DNA from: Pieris napi
Taxonomy: Eukaryota > Arthropoda > Insecta > Lepidoptera > Pieridae
Length of the DNA: 64,000 bases
Assembly (NCBI RefSeq): GCF_905475465.1
Contig: NC_062251.1
Span: 5,821,001 to 5,885,000 of the forward strand
Direction: 5' to 3'
Both the position numbers and the translations under genes were made by a program. Positions 33,943 to 46,900 of the stretch are shown here, in pieces; within the stretch, counting starts at the first letter, position 1, and each line of letters begins with the position of its first letter. The notes under the pieces were generated by a model. It was not told the DNA's origin and made no database searches. It saw nothing but the letters and a program-made list of their open reading frames with translations.

Positions 33943-36900
33943 TATTGAAGTGAAACTTCTGTATCGGCGTTGGAAAAATTTTACGTCACGTGACGTCGTC
34001 ACATTTTTCCGTTACGCGCCATCTTTTTCTTGTCCTGCCATTTCGGATCAAGTTTATTGATTAGTTGCAAGATTTGTTGTTTGTGAAGTTTGCCTACCTC
34101 TGAAAACTAACTTCAGGCTTACTAGTCTAGTCGACAAGTTGAAAATGGAACAAAATAGAGATACTACTCTTAAAATTATGTGCGATAGCTCATTGGATCC
34201 GGAATGACGTCTAGAAAAATGTGCTAAAAGCGTGTATTAGCACATAAAAAATTGCAAAAGTTATAGACCATTAAAGATGAAAAAAGAATGGCATTTAGTT
34301 TTTTGCCAATATTTAATAAACTATTAATATTTAAGAAATTTCAAATAAAGATTCTGAAAGAGGAGGAAATTTCTAATAAAAAACTCCTGACTCCCAGAAC
34401 TCTATCTCCATTATTTATAATGTTAATTTAACGCTGAAAATAGGTCTGCGGTTGACATTTTTAGGATTCGCGCGTGGCGTCAAAAGCGACTACGGCACAT
34501 TAATTAATTTATTTAAGGTATTGAATATATTTTTTTAAATTTGAAAAAATTATGGTGTGTTCTGAACACTATAATTAATTTATTCCCGTTGAAAATTTTA
34601 CTTAAAGTTAATTTTTCAACAAGTTAAATAATTGTTAACTAACGAAATTTTCTCGAACGACCGTCTTAATTGTAAGTGAAAAAAAATGTTTAAATAATGG
34701 TCGTAAAAATATTTCGCTTCGTAGAGCCTTTCTTACATACATACTTAACAAGATCGTGCCATAAAAGTTAAAAAAATATTTATACTTTGTTTATAACAAT
34801 TTTTTTACTTAAACAAAAACTTAAAAATCCATGTAATGATGTTAAAAAAAAAATTTTTTTTTCTAAATCATCATATAATCGTTTTTTTATTAATACAAGA
34901 TATTTATTGATTTGCAAAAAAAAAAATCCCGCCATTTGTTGATAAATTTTTTTTAAACAAATTGATTAAATCAATATTTTTAAAAAAAATTTAACACAAC
35001 TTTATTACATTAAAAATTTTATGATTTTAAAAAAAAATATTTTTCCTTAATAACAATTTTTAATTGTTTATAATCGTTTTTTTTTAATTTTCTTTTGTTT
35101 AAATAATTAGTTAAGAAATTTTTTTTTCCTAAAAATCATAATTGACAGTCTTCTATAAAGTAACAGAAAAACATTTTTTTTTAATCAACAATTCTATTGT
35201 TTATTAACTTACCAATTTGTTATAAACAAATATTCAACTTTTGTTTATTTTTTTTCTAAAACTTCTAAAATTAACAAAAACAACCATATATAACAAAGTA
35301 TAGAAAAAAATTTTTTTAAAAATTTTTGATTATCATGAATATTACTTTTATTTAAAATTAAAATTTTTTTTTTCTATACTTTGTTATATATGGTTGTTTT
35401 TGTTAATTTTAGAAGTTTTAGAAAAAAAATAAACAAAAGTTGAATATTTGTTTATAACAAATTGGTAAGTTAATAAACAATAGAATTGTTGATTAAAAAA
35501 AAATTTTTTTCTGTTACTTTATAGAAGACTGTCAATTATGATTTTTAGGAAAAAAAATTTCTTAACTAATTATTTAAACAATAGAAAATTAAAAAAAACG
35601 ATTATAAACAATTAAAAATTGTTATTAAGGAAAAATATTTTTTTTTTAAAATCATAAAATTTTTAATGTAATAAAGTTGTGTTAAATTTTTTTTTAAAAA
35701 TATTGATTTAATCAATTTGTTTAAAAAAAATTTATCAACAAATGGCGGGATTTTTTTTTTTGCAAATCAATAAATATCTTGTATTAATAAAAAAACGATT
35801 ATATGATGATTTAGAAAAAAAAAATTTTTTTTTAACATCATTACATGGATTTTTAAGTTTTTGTTTAAGTAAAAAAATTGTTATAAACAAAGTATAAATA
35901 TTTTTTTAACTTTTATGGCACGATCTTGTTAAGTATGTATGTAAGAAAGGCTCTACGAAGCGAAATATTTTTACGACCATTATTTAAACATTTTTTTTCA
36001 CTTACAATTAAGACGGTCGTTCGAGAAAATTTCGTTAGTTAACAATTATTTAACTTGTTGAAAAATTAACTTTAAGTAAAATTTTCAACGGGAATAAATT
36101 AATTATAGTGTTCAGAACACACCATAATTTTTTCAAATTTAAAAAAATATATTCAATACCTAAAATAAATTAATTAATGTGCCGTAGTCGCTTTTGACGC
36201 CACGCGCGAATCCTAAAAATGTCAACCGCAGACCTATTTTCAGCGTTAAATTAACATTATAAATAATGGAGATAGAGTTCTGGGAGTCAGGAGTTTTTTA
36301 TTAGAAATTTCCTCCTCTTTCAGAATCTTTATTTGAAATTTCTTAAATATTAACAGTTTATTAAATATTGGCAAAAAACTAAATGCCATTCTTTTTTCAT
36401 CTTTAATGGTCTATAACTTTTGCAATTTTTTATGTGCTAATACACGCTTTTAGCACATTTTTCTAGACGTCATTCCGGATCCAATGAGCTATCGCACATA
36501 ATTTTAAGAGCAGTATCTCTATTTTGTTCCATTTTCAACTTGTCGACTAGACTATACCGCAACGTACTGTTATTTATATTGGAGAATTTTTTTCACGTTA
36601 TATTTGATTAATATTGCAGTATTATGTTTAGTTATATGTAAATAGAAATTATGCTTTTTAATCATTATTATTTATGTCTAAAACCGTGTAGTGCGTTCAT
36701 AAAATTTATATAAAAAACAAAAATATATAATAACGATAACAATGATATACATAGTACATATAGTACGACATAGTATCGCCGGTCCCTTGAAGGTCGTTAT
36801 ATCCGGATTCTACTGTATTACAATATTACATATATTACAATTAATGAAATTCTGTAATAATCTTAGTAGTAATAAGGTAGAATGAAATAATTGTATTATT

Positions 36901-37090
36901 TGTATTCTATTTATTTATTCTATTCTATCTATGTCTATGATAATAAAAGCCTTTTTTTAAACTTTATCTCAGTTAACTTTATTTAACCAATTTCTGAAAA
37001 GTTGCATATAATAGATTATTTTTCGTAAAATAAGGTCATAAAGAAGTTTCACTTTTTACGTGTGTACCTACACTAGTACACGCATACATT
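33943..37090 (+). mobile_element. Hairpin-ended MITE, copy d, split by the giant palindrome
   Basis: Left end TTGAAGTGAAACTTCTG and TTACGCGCCATC. Right end AAGAAGTTTCACTTTTTACG and CACTAGTACACGCA. The two halves align with the uninterrupted copy f (52331-52860). Inserted in it are the 2.4-kb palindrome (34123-36554) and a pogo-like TIR fragment (about 36776-36819, with AAGGTCGTTATATCCGG). Confidence 0.8.
34123..36554. mobile_element. Giant fold-back palindrome
   Basis: 2432 bp. Two inverted arms of about 1.2 kb meet at a centre near 35338, with an unpaired loop of only about 30-40 bp. The outer ends are TAGTCTAGTCGACAAG and its complement. Three-base duplications TAC lie at 34120-34122 and 36555-36557. 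The arms look nearly identical by eye, including very A/T-rich stretches and landmark phrases (GGATCCGGAATGACG at 34197; CGTCATTCCGGATCC at 36468). There is no credible coding frame. The ends are not those of fold-back element 1. Confidence 0.9.
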
Positions 37091-37311
37091 TTTTTTTAAT
37101 TTACTAAAAGCTTAAACATAATTTGGTAGGTGCAATAATATATGTAGCAAAGATCACAATGCTCGACATCTATCTAGGACATTCATCAGACTAACATAAT
37201 AAGTAATAAATCATAGGGCGCCCGTAACCTACGTCAATATGTGACGCATTTGTGACGGACGACCTTCAAAGTTGGTAAAAACATTTATTAAAGTGTCTAT
37301 TATGTCTGTGG

Positions 37312-37437
37312 CAGTCAAAGTAAAAAATCATTTATTCATATAGGTAATGTACACTTATGAATATACATTAAATGAAATACATATAAATTCTAATTTTACA
37401 TTTACTGCCAGTTCTCAAATCAAGGGCGTAGGGGAGC
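37312..37437 (-). mobile_element. LINE 3' end fragment, minus strand
   Basis: CAGTCAAAGTAAAAAATCATTTATT... and TTTACTGCCAGTTCTCAAATC are the complement of the LINE tail at 30810-30930. Confidence 0.6.
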
Positions 37438-37651
37438 GTTCTATCAGCAGGAGGCATGGTGAAATAGGTGAAAGGCAATGATAACGTATTTTTTTAATAA
37501 CAAACGGGCTAACTGATACCGCCGCCCATAGACATTGGCAGAAAGCTTGCAAGTGCGTAGATGGTCATTTAAGAAATGGTACTCTCAGTTGGAATTTCGT
37601 ATTCTGCCTCGACGTCCGATGATGAAACAGCTGCTGGTATTAATTCGAACA

Positions 37652-37790
37652 ACTGCCCTGCGATTCTGTAACTCACTTTTCGAACTCACACAGCGGTTTT
37701 CGCATCGTCGGTCGCTCTCAAATCAGTCGTGAAGCAGTCATTTTACGATTTGGCATTCTGATAAACAATAAACTACAAGCTCCCACCTTT
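37652..37790 (-). repeat. Single arm of the palindromic MITE
   Basis: CTGCCCTGCGATTCTGTAAC ... GCGGTTTTCGCATCG ... TTTGGCATTCTGATAAAC, the same family as 18801-19048. Confidence 0.65.
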
Positions 37791-37969
37791 TCAGAATCTC
37801 TCGGAACACTCTCAGTAAGGAGTGCAATTATATTCAGGGAATTTATATTTTGCTTTTTCTAAGTTAATATTTCCGTTGAGAATTCTAGCCGAAGGCTTCG
37901 AAAAATGATAGTGCCTCATTTTATTTGCGTCAGACTTTAAATACTGCGTAATCAGGGATTTCCTCATAA

Positions 37970-38547
37970 GGCCGTTTCTCCACTGCTCCGGTCCGGCAAA
38001 CGTTAATTACCGATCCGATTTAGAAACTAACAACAGTACTTACGTGCTTCTCCACTACTCCGGCATCCGGTTTTTAACGATCCGATAACTTGCTAGATCG
38101 GAACGCGGTGTTTTATCGGTCAAAGTATCCAAGAGGTTATAAATTATTATTCACAGGTTTATTTATAGTTTCTTTAATTTGAAAGAATCTGGGTAACCTG
38201 GACCAAACCAAATTATATTGCTATTTATTTATATTTTTATACCATAGTATTAGTGAACTATTTATTAAGTAGATTATAATATTTCAAGATAGACAATATA
38301 AAAAAAGTAATAAACTAGCCAGGGCAATAAAATATTAAGAATTTAGAACGTTTTATTAATAAAATAAAGTGTATGGGTTTTAGTTAATATAAGTGTTGCA
38401 TGATAAATACACAAGTATCGATTATTGTCGGATCGGATATAGTGGAGAACCGCAATCCGGCCTTCCGATATTTTTCTCATGACTCATTCCGGTATCCGAC
38501 GTCGGACCGGAGTGGAGACCGGAGTGGACCAGTGGAGAAAGGGCCTT
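37970..38547. mobile_element. Harbinger-like MITE (GGCC..TTTCTCCACTG ends)
   Basis: Left TAAGGCCGTTTCTCCACTG; right CCAGTGGAGAAAGGGCCTTA. TAA/TTA on the outside fits a 3-bp TWA target. The interior has inverted copies of TCCGGTCCGG-like words near both ends. No coding frame. Confidence 0.75.
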
Positions 38548-38770
38548 AAGTTTACGATACGTTTCTTGGTGGACCGGTTTCGCAATAAAATAATTTGAAT
38601 CTTACTATAAACAGGAAACACTACCAAAGTTTCCGCAGTAGTTAATTTTTTTTTAATTGTACACAGCCAAAAACATTTCTATCGCTCAAACTTGTAACTT
38701 AATCGTTAATTTATTTCGTAATCGTACCTATCATAAATTATATATAACAAAAATGAATTATACAAATAGT

Positions 38771-38936
38771 ATAAGATCCCGATATACAACGACCTTCACC
38801 GAGATGCTTATTTAATGAAACGTATTTTATATTTAATTTAATATGTCGATAAATATAATCCATATGGGTTGCCTAGCAAATTTCAGTCCAGAGTATGTTT
38901 AATTAATATTTAAAAAAAAATATTTGCAATAGAAAA
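38771..38936 (+). repeat. Solo arm of a pogo-like long-TIR element
   Basis: AAGATCCCGATATACAACG ... CATATGGGTTGCCTAGC ... CAGTCCAGAGTATG. It matches the left arm of the complete element at 40990-41540. The right arm is absent. Confidence 0.7.
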
Positions 38937-39176
38937 TTCCGACTAGTAAAACTAGTCTGGCTAATGAAAGAAAATAACGAAAAAGCGCGGCAAATTAAAA
39001 AAAAAATAGTATGGTATCCCTAAAAGTTTGATATATTTTGTGGATTAAACTTACTTGATTTTTTTTTTACATTGATAGTAATAATTGTATTTCTATAAAA
39101 TTACCTAAATAACGTATTTAGTATTTTACTATTGATACTTAAAATGGCTAGCATTGCATGGAAAACTAAAACTATA

Positions 39177-39603
39177 TCTATAATATAAAAATGAATCGCA
39201 AAATGTGTTGGTAAGCGCATAACTCAACAACGCCTAGACCAATTTGGCCAATTCTTTTTTTATAATATTCCTTGAAGTACGAGGATGGTTCTTACGGAGA
39301 GAAAAATTTAAAAAATTTAGTGAAAAAGTCTAAAAACAACACTTTTCTATACTCCCATACAAAATATTCGTAACAATACTTAAAAGTCAATTTGAACTTT
39401 AATAACATAACATAAAGTTCAAATGTTAGTGGAGGGGTTCCGGGAAGGTAAATTATTATTTTTTGACATAATGTATTTGTTGTCTTATCAACTTTCTTTT
39501 TTTTATCTTACTAGCTAGACCGGTGTCCCGAATAGCAGAATAAGTATTTAAAAAAAATAAAGAATCGACTGTTAGGCGGTACGATGTTCGCCAGGCCAGC
39601 TAG
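39177..39603 (+). mobile_element. Short non-autonomous Helitron
   Basis: Starts TCTATAATATAAAAATG after A and ends GCCAGGCCAGCTAG before T. Close to the copy at 13981-14402. Confidence 0.75.
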
Positions 39604-40125
39604 TTTATTATAAAATACAATTTTATTCGGAATAATCAAATCCTGCGCAAGAAACGAAATATTCTATGAAATAAAACTAAAGTTTAGGCTATTATACCTG
39701 TTAACTATTCTAAATATTCGGAAATTATATATAATACTCGTAGAAATAAAAATGAGTAATTGTATGAAGTATCAAGACAATAAATCATACTAACCTAAGA
39801 AATTCAATGACATTCTGTGTTGCCATCCGTAAATTTTCATAATATAATAATTTCATAATAATTCAATTATCTTCTTTCATTAGCCAGACTCTAGCAAACA
39901 ACTTTTCTTTCGATATGTTTATTAAATACCAAAAGAATCTATTTGGTTTTACAACAAATTATTGATTAAAAACTCGACTTAATTTTTTTTTCATTTTATT
40001 TGGGAAATAAGAATTTTGTGGAGGCTATGCCAAAAAAGGGCACATATATCACAGATTGAAATAGAAATGTGTTTAAATGAAAAGTATCTGTTATTATGTC
40101 TTCATTTTAACCTGTGATGTTTGAG
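39604..40125. other. Intergenic, nothing recognised
   Basis: A+T-rich, no gene or element end visible. Confidence 0.35.
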
Positions 40126-40135
40126 AGCCAAAATA

Positions 40136-40530
40136 GAAAACACTTTTTTACCGGATTGAAGTTATTATAAACTTATAATTTTTTTTTTTTAAAGACAGTT
40201 CACACCAATTGACCTAGTCCCATGCTAAGCTGGTGAAGCTTGTGTTATGGGTACTAGGCAACGGATATACATACATATTATAGATAGATATACATATAAA
40301 TACATATTTAAACACCCAAGACCTAAGAACAACACCAAATGCTCATCACATCGATGTTCGTCTCAGCCGGGGATCGAACCCGGGACCCATGGATTCGCAG
40401 TCAGGGGTACTAACCACTAGACCAATGAGTCGTCAATTATTTTACATAACTAAAAAAATCCGACGTTTAATTATAAGTTTATAATAATACATACAATCCG
40501 TTAAAAAAGTGTTTTCTATAAATGTTTAAA
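40136..40530. mobile_element. Short inverted-repeat element invaded by a SINE
   Basis: Left arm GAAAACACTTTTTTACCGG ... TATAAACTTATAATT. Right arm AATTATAAGTTTATAA ... CCGTTAAAAAAGTG. The two arms are complementary over about 45 bp. The SINE at 40189-40434 sits exactly between them. GAGCCAAAATAGAA occurs directly repeated outside the arms (40126 and 40555). Confidence 0.6.
40189..40434 (-). mobile_element. tRNA-derived SINE, second family
   Basis: Minus strand: GACGACTCATTGGTCTAGTG, B box GGTTCGATCCCCGGC, and body end TAGGTCAATTGGTGTGAACTG with A-rich tail. It is closely similar to 14703-14975. Confidence 0.8.
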
Positions 40531-40619
40531 AGTTGCTAATAAAAGACAATACTATGAGCCAAAATAGAATCAAACAGGTATAGATATAACAAAATATTTA
40601 TTTCTAAACAATATGTTTA

Positions 40620-40922
40620 CTACGATTCAGCAAGCAATAATTTTGTTTGTATTTCCATGAATTTATTTTTAGTTTTTCGCAGACATTGCAACTTGGTACC
40701 GATTATTAGATTGACAATATTCAATTGGACTTCAGCGCTGGTTTCCTTGTTCAACAATTTCATCAGACTGGTGAGGTATTTGCCGAAATTCGATATATGG
40801 TCATCGTTATCTGTTGAGCCGAGGTCGTTGTAGCGTTTCCTTGGTTTTTCTCGTGTGTCCTTTGTTTCTTTCTGTTCGTGGGTAATGGGGTCTTCCGATT
40901 CTGGTTTCGTGGGCTCTTGTAC
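40620..40922 (-). CDS. Gene B last exon (BESS-like module 2)
   Basis: Acceptor ATTTTAG|GTA; phase 0. Acidic and basic linker, then ISNFGKYLTSLMKLLNKET and VQLNIVNLIIGTKLQ. Ends LLLAES and TAG (40622-40620). Aligns with 10322-10687 of gene A and 52229-51897 of gene C. Confidence 0.85.
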   Translation of the reverse strand, partial: VQEPTKPESEDPITHEQKETKDTREKPRKRYNDLGSTDNDDHISNFGKYLTSLMKLLNKETSAEVQLNIVNLIIGTKLQCLRKTKNKFMEIQTKLLLAES

Positions 40923-43900
40923 CTAAAATTGGGAATGCGTGAATTGTAATAAATCCCACAAAAAAGAAAAAAAAGGGTTAGTATAAGATCCCGCTATACA
41001 ACGACCTTCACCGAGATGCTTATTTAATGAAACTTATTTTATATTTAATTTAATATGTCAATAAATATAATCCATATGGGTTGTCTAGCAAATTTCAGTC
41101 CAGAGTATTTTTAATTAATATTTAAAAAAAAAATTTTTTTTTATAAGTTGTATGTAGTAAATTTTTTGAACTTTTTTCAATCAATATTTTTAATCAGGGT
41201 AGTATTATATATGTATCACTAAAACCTTCTTTTATACTAAAGATGTATATATACTTTAGTGTCACATAAAAAATATACATATAAATAATTAATTGATTAA
41301 AAACAACCTAACTTTTGCATACTCTATGGGCTTCATACTTTCGATTGGTATAGAATTTATCTAATAATCATACCGGTGAAATGTTTAAAAATATATTTTT
41401 TTTTTAAATTAATTAAAAATACTCTGGACTGAAATTTGCTAGGCAACCCATATGGATTATATTTATTGACATATTAAATTATATATAAAATAAGTTTCAT
41501 TAAATAAGCATCTCGGTGAAGGTCGTTGTATAGCGGGATCTTAGACCAGGTGCATGTACTTATGTACGCGCGTAAGAAGTTATACTTTTTTGGCATTATT
41601 AAAAAAAGTTTTTGATTGCATGCAAATAATTAATTACAATTAAATAATCAAAGACTGGAAAAGGAGTCATTATAGTCAATAAAGTTCAGTTTACATTTGG
41701 AAAATTAAATAAAGAAATATTCAATTTAAATCACTTCTGATTATAATTCAGACGAACATAAAATTCGCACTTGTATAATGAAAACAAAATGAAAACACGT
41801 GTTTTAAATGTAGAAACTCAAAGCAAGTGAATAAATATTATTAATATAAATACACAGTGAACAGAGGCGGCGTGCGTGCCAACATGCGCCACTAACTTCA
41901 TTCTGTCAATTTTGTGTCACGGTGCGCGCGCATCGTAAAATTTCACTCTCATCAATTTATCATAACGCGCCTAAAGAAGTATAACTTCAAAAACCAACCT
42001 GTTCAATACTTTCTTCCCTCTCCAACACATCATCGTCCTTCACGCTCTTCTTAGCTGTCATAATCAAATTGACAATTGACATTTGCAGTTCCGTGCATTG
42101 TTCTTCCGGTATTCCCTTCAACAGACCAACAACATATTTCCCGAAGTCTTCCAAATCGTCGTATTGTTCTTTTTTCTCTCTCCGTTTTCTTTTCACCGGC
42201 CGCTCTTTTTCGTTCGGAGGGTTTTCTAAGTAAATTATTTCTGTATAATTCTCATCGCGATCGTTGAATTCTAATGTCTGCGAATAAAAAATATCTGTAG
42301 TCTATGAAAGCAACAAACTAGTCTCAATAGAGTTTTTTTTTCAAAAGGCCGGCGGCGCACTTCCGACACTCCCTCTCCACTTTACATGCACAAAAGTCTA
42401 CTTTACAACAGGTGGGCCTGCTGAACACGTTTGCCCCCTGTTCTATAATAAAAGGCCGGCAGCTCACTCGCGAGCACTCTGGCATTGAGTGTCCATGAGC
42501 GGCACTTAACATTAGATGAGCCTCCTGCCGTTTGCCCCCTGTTCTATAAAAAAAGGCCGACAACTCACTCGCAACCACTCTGGCATTGGGTGTCCATGAG
42601 TGGCACTTAACATCAGAGCCTCCGGCACGTTTGCCCCCTGTTCTATATAAAACGGCCAGCAACGCACTCGCGACCACTCTGGCTTTGAGTGTCCATGAGC
42701 GGCACTTAACATCAGAGCCTCCGGCCGGTTTGCCCCCTGTTCTATAAAAAAAGGCCGGCAACGCACTCGCGACCACTCTGGCATTGAATGTCCATGAGTG
42801 GCACTTAACATCAGAGCCTCCGGCCCGTTTGCCCCCTGTTCTATAAAAAAAGGCCAGCAACGCACTCGCGACCACTCTGGCATTGAGTGTCCATGAGCGG
42901 CACTTAACACCAGAGCCTCCGGCCCGTTTGCCCCCTGTTCTATAAAAAAAAAGGCCAGCAACGCACTCGCGACCACTCTGGCATTTAGTGTCCATGAGCG
43001 GCACTTAATATCAGAGCCTCCGGCCCGTTTGCCCCCTGTTCTATAAAAAAAAGGCCGGCAACGCACTCGCGACCACTCTGGCATTGAGTGTCCATGAGCG
43101 GCATTTAACATCAGAGTCTCCAGCCCGTTTGCCCCCTGTTCTATAAAAAAAGGCCAGCAACGCACTCGCGACCACTCTGGCATTGTGTGTCCATGAGCGG
43201 CACTTAACATCAGAGCCTCCGGCCGGTTCTATATAAAAATAATACCTTTGATACTTTCGAATGTTCCTCCTTTAAATGTTGGTACAGGGTATCTGGATGT
43301 CTGTTTATGATAACCCCACACATGGAGCATTTGGCTCGATTCCTTGACTCCTTGTCGTAGAATCCCCACAGCTCACTCTCAGGGTCCAGGGTGGTGGAGT
43401 CGTCGGAGTCAGAGGTAGCTGTGATGGCAAAAAAGTAATTTTAATACGTCTACTAATGCGTGGATAACCCAAAACTGATGAAGCTATTTTGATGAAAATC
43501 GTTCTGTAAGTTGGAATGTATTGGGGAGCGTTCAAACCCCCCCCCCCATGTAACACGCCGTAACGTTCTTCTGCACCCAAGTATAGTAAAACGTTTCGTG
43601 ACCATCTAGTCACTCTTTAATACCTAAAAGTAACCATTATGTGGTGTAAAGTACTGAAAAGTCGAAAATAACATTAAGCTTAATTCAATCCCCGCCCCCG
43701 CATCGTAACGTTATACAAAAGGACCCCCCCCCCCCCACATTCGTTACGTAATACTTGAACGCTCCCTTGGATATAAAAATATCATATTTTAATATTACTT
43801 TAAGAGAAATTTGTGGACAAACATACACTAATTTGATACACATATTATCTAAAACAAGGTCAAACAGATAACCCCTTTTTGGAGTTATTAAAAGATCTGT

Positions 43901-46900
43901 TACAACGAGATTACGATACAATCTGAATAATTAGAAAAATACATTAATAGAACCCATAAATTCTAAAATAAATCAGAAATTACTGCGAAACATTGTTATT
44001 TTTTAAGCCAAAAACACACTATAAATTATTTTTATATTCTGAGTATTTATATTTGTTAGTTGGAATAAAAGATATATCTTTTTCACATTAAATTAAACTT
44101 AAATATATTTATTTCGTCAGGTATCAAACTACTAAGTATATTCGTTATATTTTGTCGAAATGAGGCCAAAATCTTTTTACCCTTTTAAAGAATTCATTCA
44201 TAAAAATCATTAATTGTACCGGGGAAATTAAAGTACATCTGTCTCTTTCTATCACATCGCGTTAACAGCTATGACAAAAAGAGACGCTAGTGCTTCTGTT
44301 TAAAGAGTGCAATTTCAATTTAGTTTTTATTAAGCGACTAAATGCATGAGTTGGAATGAGACAACATGATTTTTCGATATGTATAATTAATACAACGACA
44401 ACAGACAACTCTTGTGAGATAAATTTCAAATAATAAATTAAAACATTTATTAATTTACGCAGCTTAATCTGTTTTTATACGGTATTAATAATAATAGAAC
44501 ATTATTATACTCGACTATGATTAAAAATAAAATAAAAAGCATGCATCGGCCGGGAATCGAACCCGGGCCGCCCGCGTGGCAGGCGAGCATTCTACCACTG
44601 AACCACCGATGCTTATTAACTATGTATGGAAAATACCTTCAGAATATCTGAAATTTCCGATCATATAATATAATATTTTTCAATATTTTGAAAATAAAAT
44701 TTATATCATGACGAAAACTTAATGTTTGTCAAAATCCAATAGATTTTTGGCGTACGGGGGAGTTAACTTTGCGTTTAAAGTCTGTTTCTGAATATTACTC
44801 TAATAGTAATTAGCTTCTAGACTCTTTCTGTTGACTCTTTGCTGGCTTGGAAACATTACATACCCTTATCATTACGAAATCACAGTGCGACATCCAATTT
44901 CTCTGAATGAAAACAGAATCAGTCAATTTCAAGGCCTTGACTAGCGTCGTCTCTTTTCATCACAGCCTAAACACAATTTGACAGAAAGAGACACTAGTTT
45001 AGCTTTTATAAGGGAGAATATTAGATGCATATGAAGAGTGAAATGAGACCGAAATGGTCTTGTGCGAGAGGGACAACACGATTTGCCCGTTAAATTTGTC
45101 CTATAAATAGAAAATCGATTGAGCTACGCCGTGGCTCTATTGATAAATGAGCGTTACTTTTAAAGGACATTTCTAATAGACAACAGAACTAGTTGTCTAT
45201 GGCCATGACTAAGCGTTATAGAGCCTTGGTACCTCATATATACCGGTTTACCGTTTCCTTGATAATATTCGATGTTTTCTTATAAGAATAGATAAATGGT
45301 GCACAGCCAGTGTTTGAACAGATGACCTCAGGTTTGAAAGTTACGCTTAACTGCATTCGCATTGTGCTATTAAAATGTTCACTAACTCAAGCAACCGTTA
45401 AGTTTTAATGACCGACTCTGTGTACAGTATAATGTTTAAGGGCTTGATATCGAAAGTAGGTAAAATAACTTTCACTTTTAAGTGTACTAAAAAGTTAATC
45501 CGACAAAATAAACTACAGTCAAAACCGTTTATAACGACATCGCTTACAACGACCTATCGGTTATTACAACCAGATTGTATGGTCCCGTCCGAATCCCTAT
45601 TAAACTATTCAGTAAACAAACCGCTTATAACAACATCGGATACAGCGACATATCGCTTACAACGACGAAATTTTATCGATATTCATCGGCTATAACGACC
45701 AACCGCTTCTTATCTCAGCAAAACAAACGATTTTAAATCTTATAAGCATTGAATGAATATTTAGGCATATTATTACCTACGCACTTTATCCCAACGAACA
45801 GTTTCAGCCAACAACGATTTCCGAGGCTCTTAAAAAAATTTGTTGCCTTTAACGAACAGTTTGATACTGGTGATACTCATACCTTGAGGAGTATGAAACG
45901 TAAAATGCAAAAAATATTTGAGACTGGGCTAAAAAAAAAAACAGACCAAAATGACTGATTACTTTTGTACCTAATTATCTCGTAATAAATATTTTTGTTT
46001 CTTTTTTGACTCGTTTACATATTATAATATTAACATACCATAGTATAACCCATACCTACCTATTCTAGATCGATAACTATGATAATATAACTATGTACAA
46101 TGTACATACATATGTACTGTACTTGTGTATATGACATTGCTTATAACGACTATCGGATATAACGTCGGCAACTATACGGTCCCTTCAATGTCGTTATAAC
46201 CGGTTTTGACTGTAATTTGATTTATCCTATTTTAATTGTTGTGTATTTTTGAAGTGAAACTTCTTTATCGGGGTTGGAAAAAAATTTAGTGTAACATTTT
46301 TTCGTTACGCGTCACATTTTTCCGTTACGCGCCATCTTTTGAAGTGAAACTTCTTTATCGAGGTATGGGAGAAATTTTGTAGCAGGTTACGCGCCATGTT
46401 GCTTTTTGAAGTCAAACTTCTTTATCGGCGTTGGAAAAAAATTTACACACATTTGTCAAATTTTTCAGTTACGCGCCATCTTTTTCTTGTCCCTACCACG
46501 GTTGATCCGAAGAGATTCGAAGCCATTAGTAACAAAAATATATAATAACGATGACAATGATAGTAATACTAATAATTCTATTACAATTAATGAAATTCTG
46601 TAATAATCTTAGTACTACACAGTAGTACAGTAAGTTAAAATGAAATAATTGTATTTGTATTCATGTCTATGATAATAAAAGCCTTTTGTTAAACTTTATC
46701 TAATTTAACTTTATTTAACCAATTTCTGTAAAGTTGCATATAGTAGATCATTTTTCGAAAAATAAGGTCATAAAGAAGTTTCACTTCTTACGTGTGTACA
46801 CCTAGTACACGCACACATTTTTTATATCTAACTGATGTAGGTATATCGCCCCTGATATTAAGGGAGATGTGGCGTAAGTATGTGGTCACGCCTTTTCCAG

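Noticed and set aside
42324..43210. Two long minus-strand open frames (226 and 232 codons) with repeated FFIEQGAN / RTGGK text
   Set aside because: They are the two frames of the 99-bp minisatellite, whose period is divisible by three. The text repeats every 33 residues and lies in a gene B intron.
45749..45958. Functional pogo transposase
   Set aside because: Only about 70 codons remain, with no DDE catalytic residues. At most it is a remnant inside a non-autonomous element.
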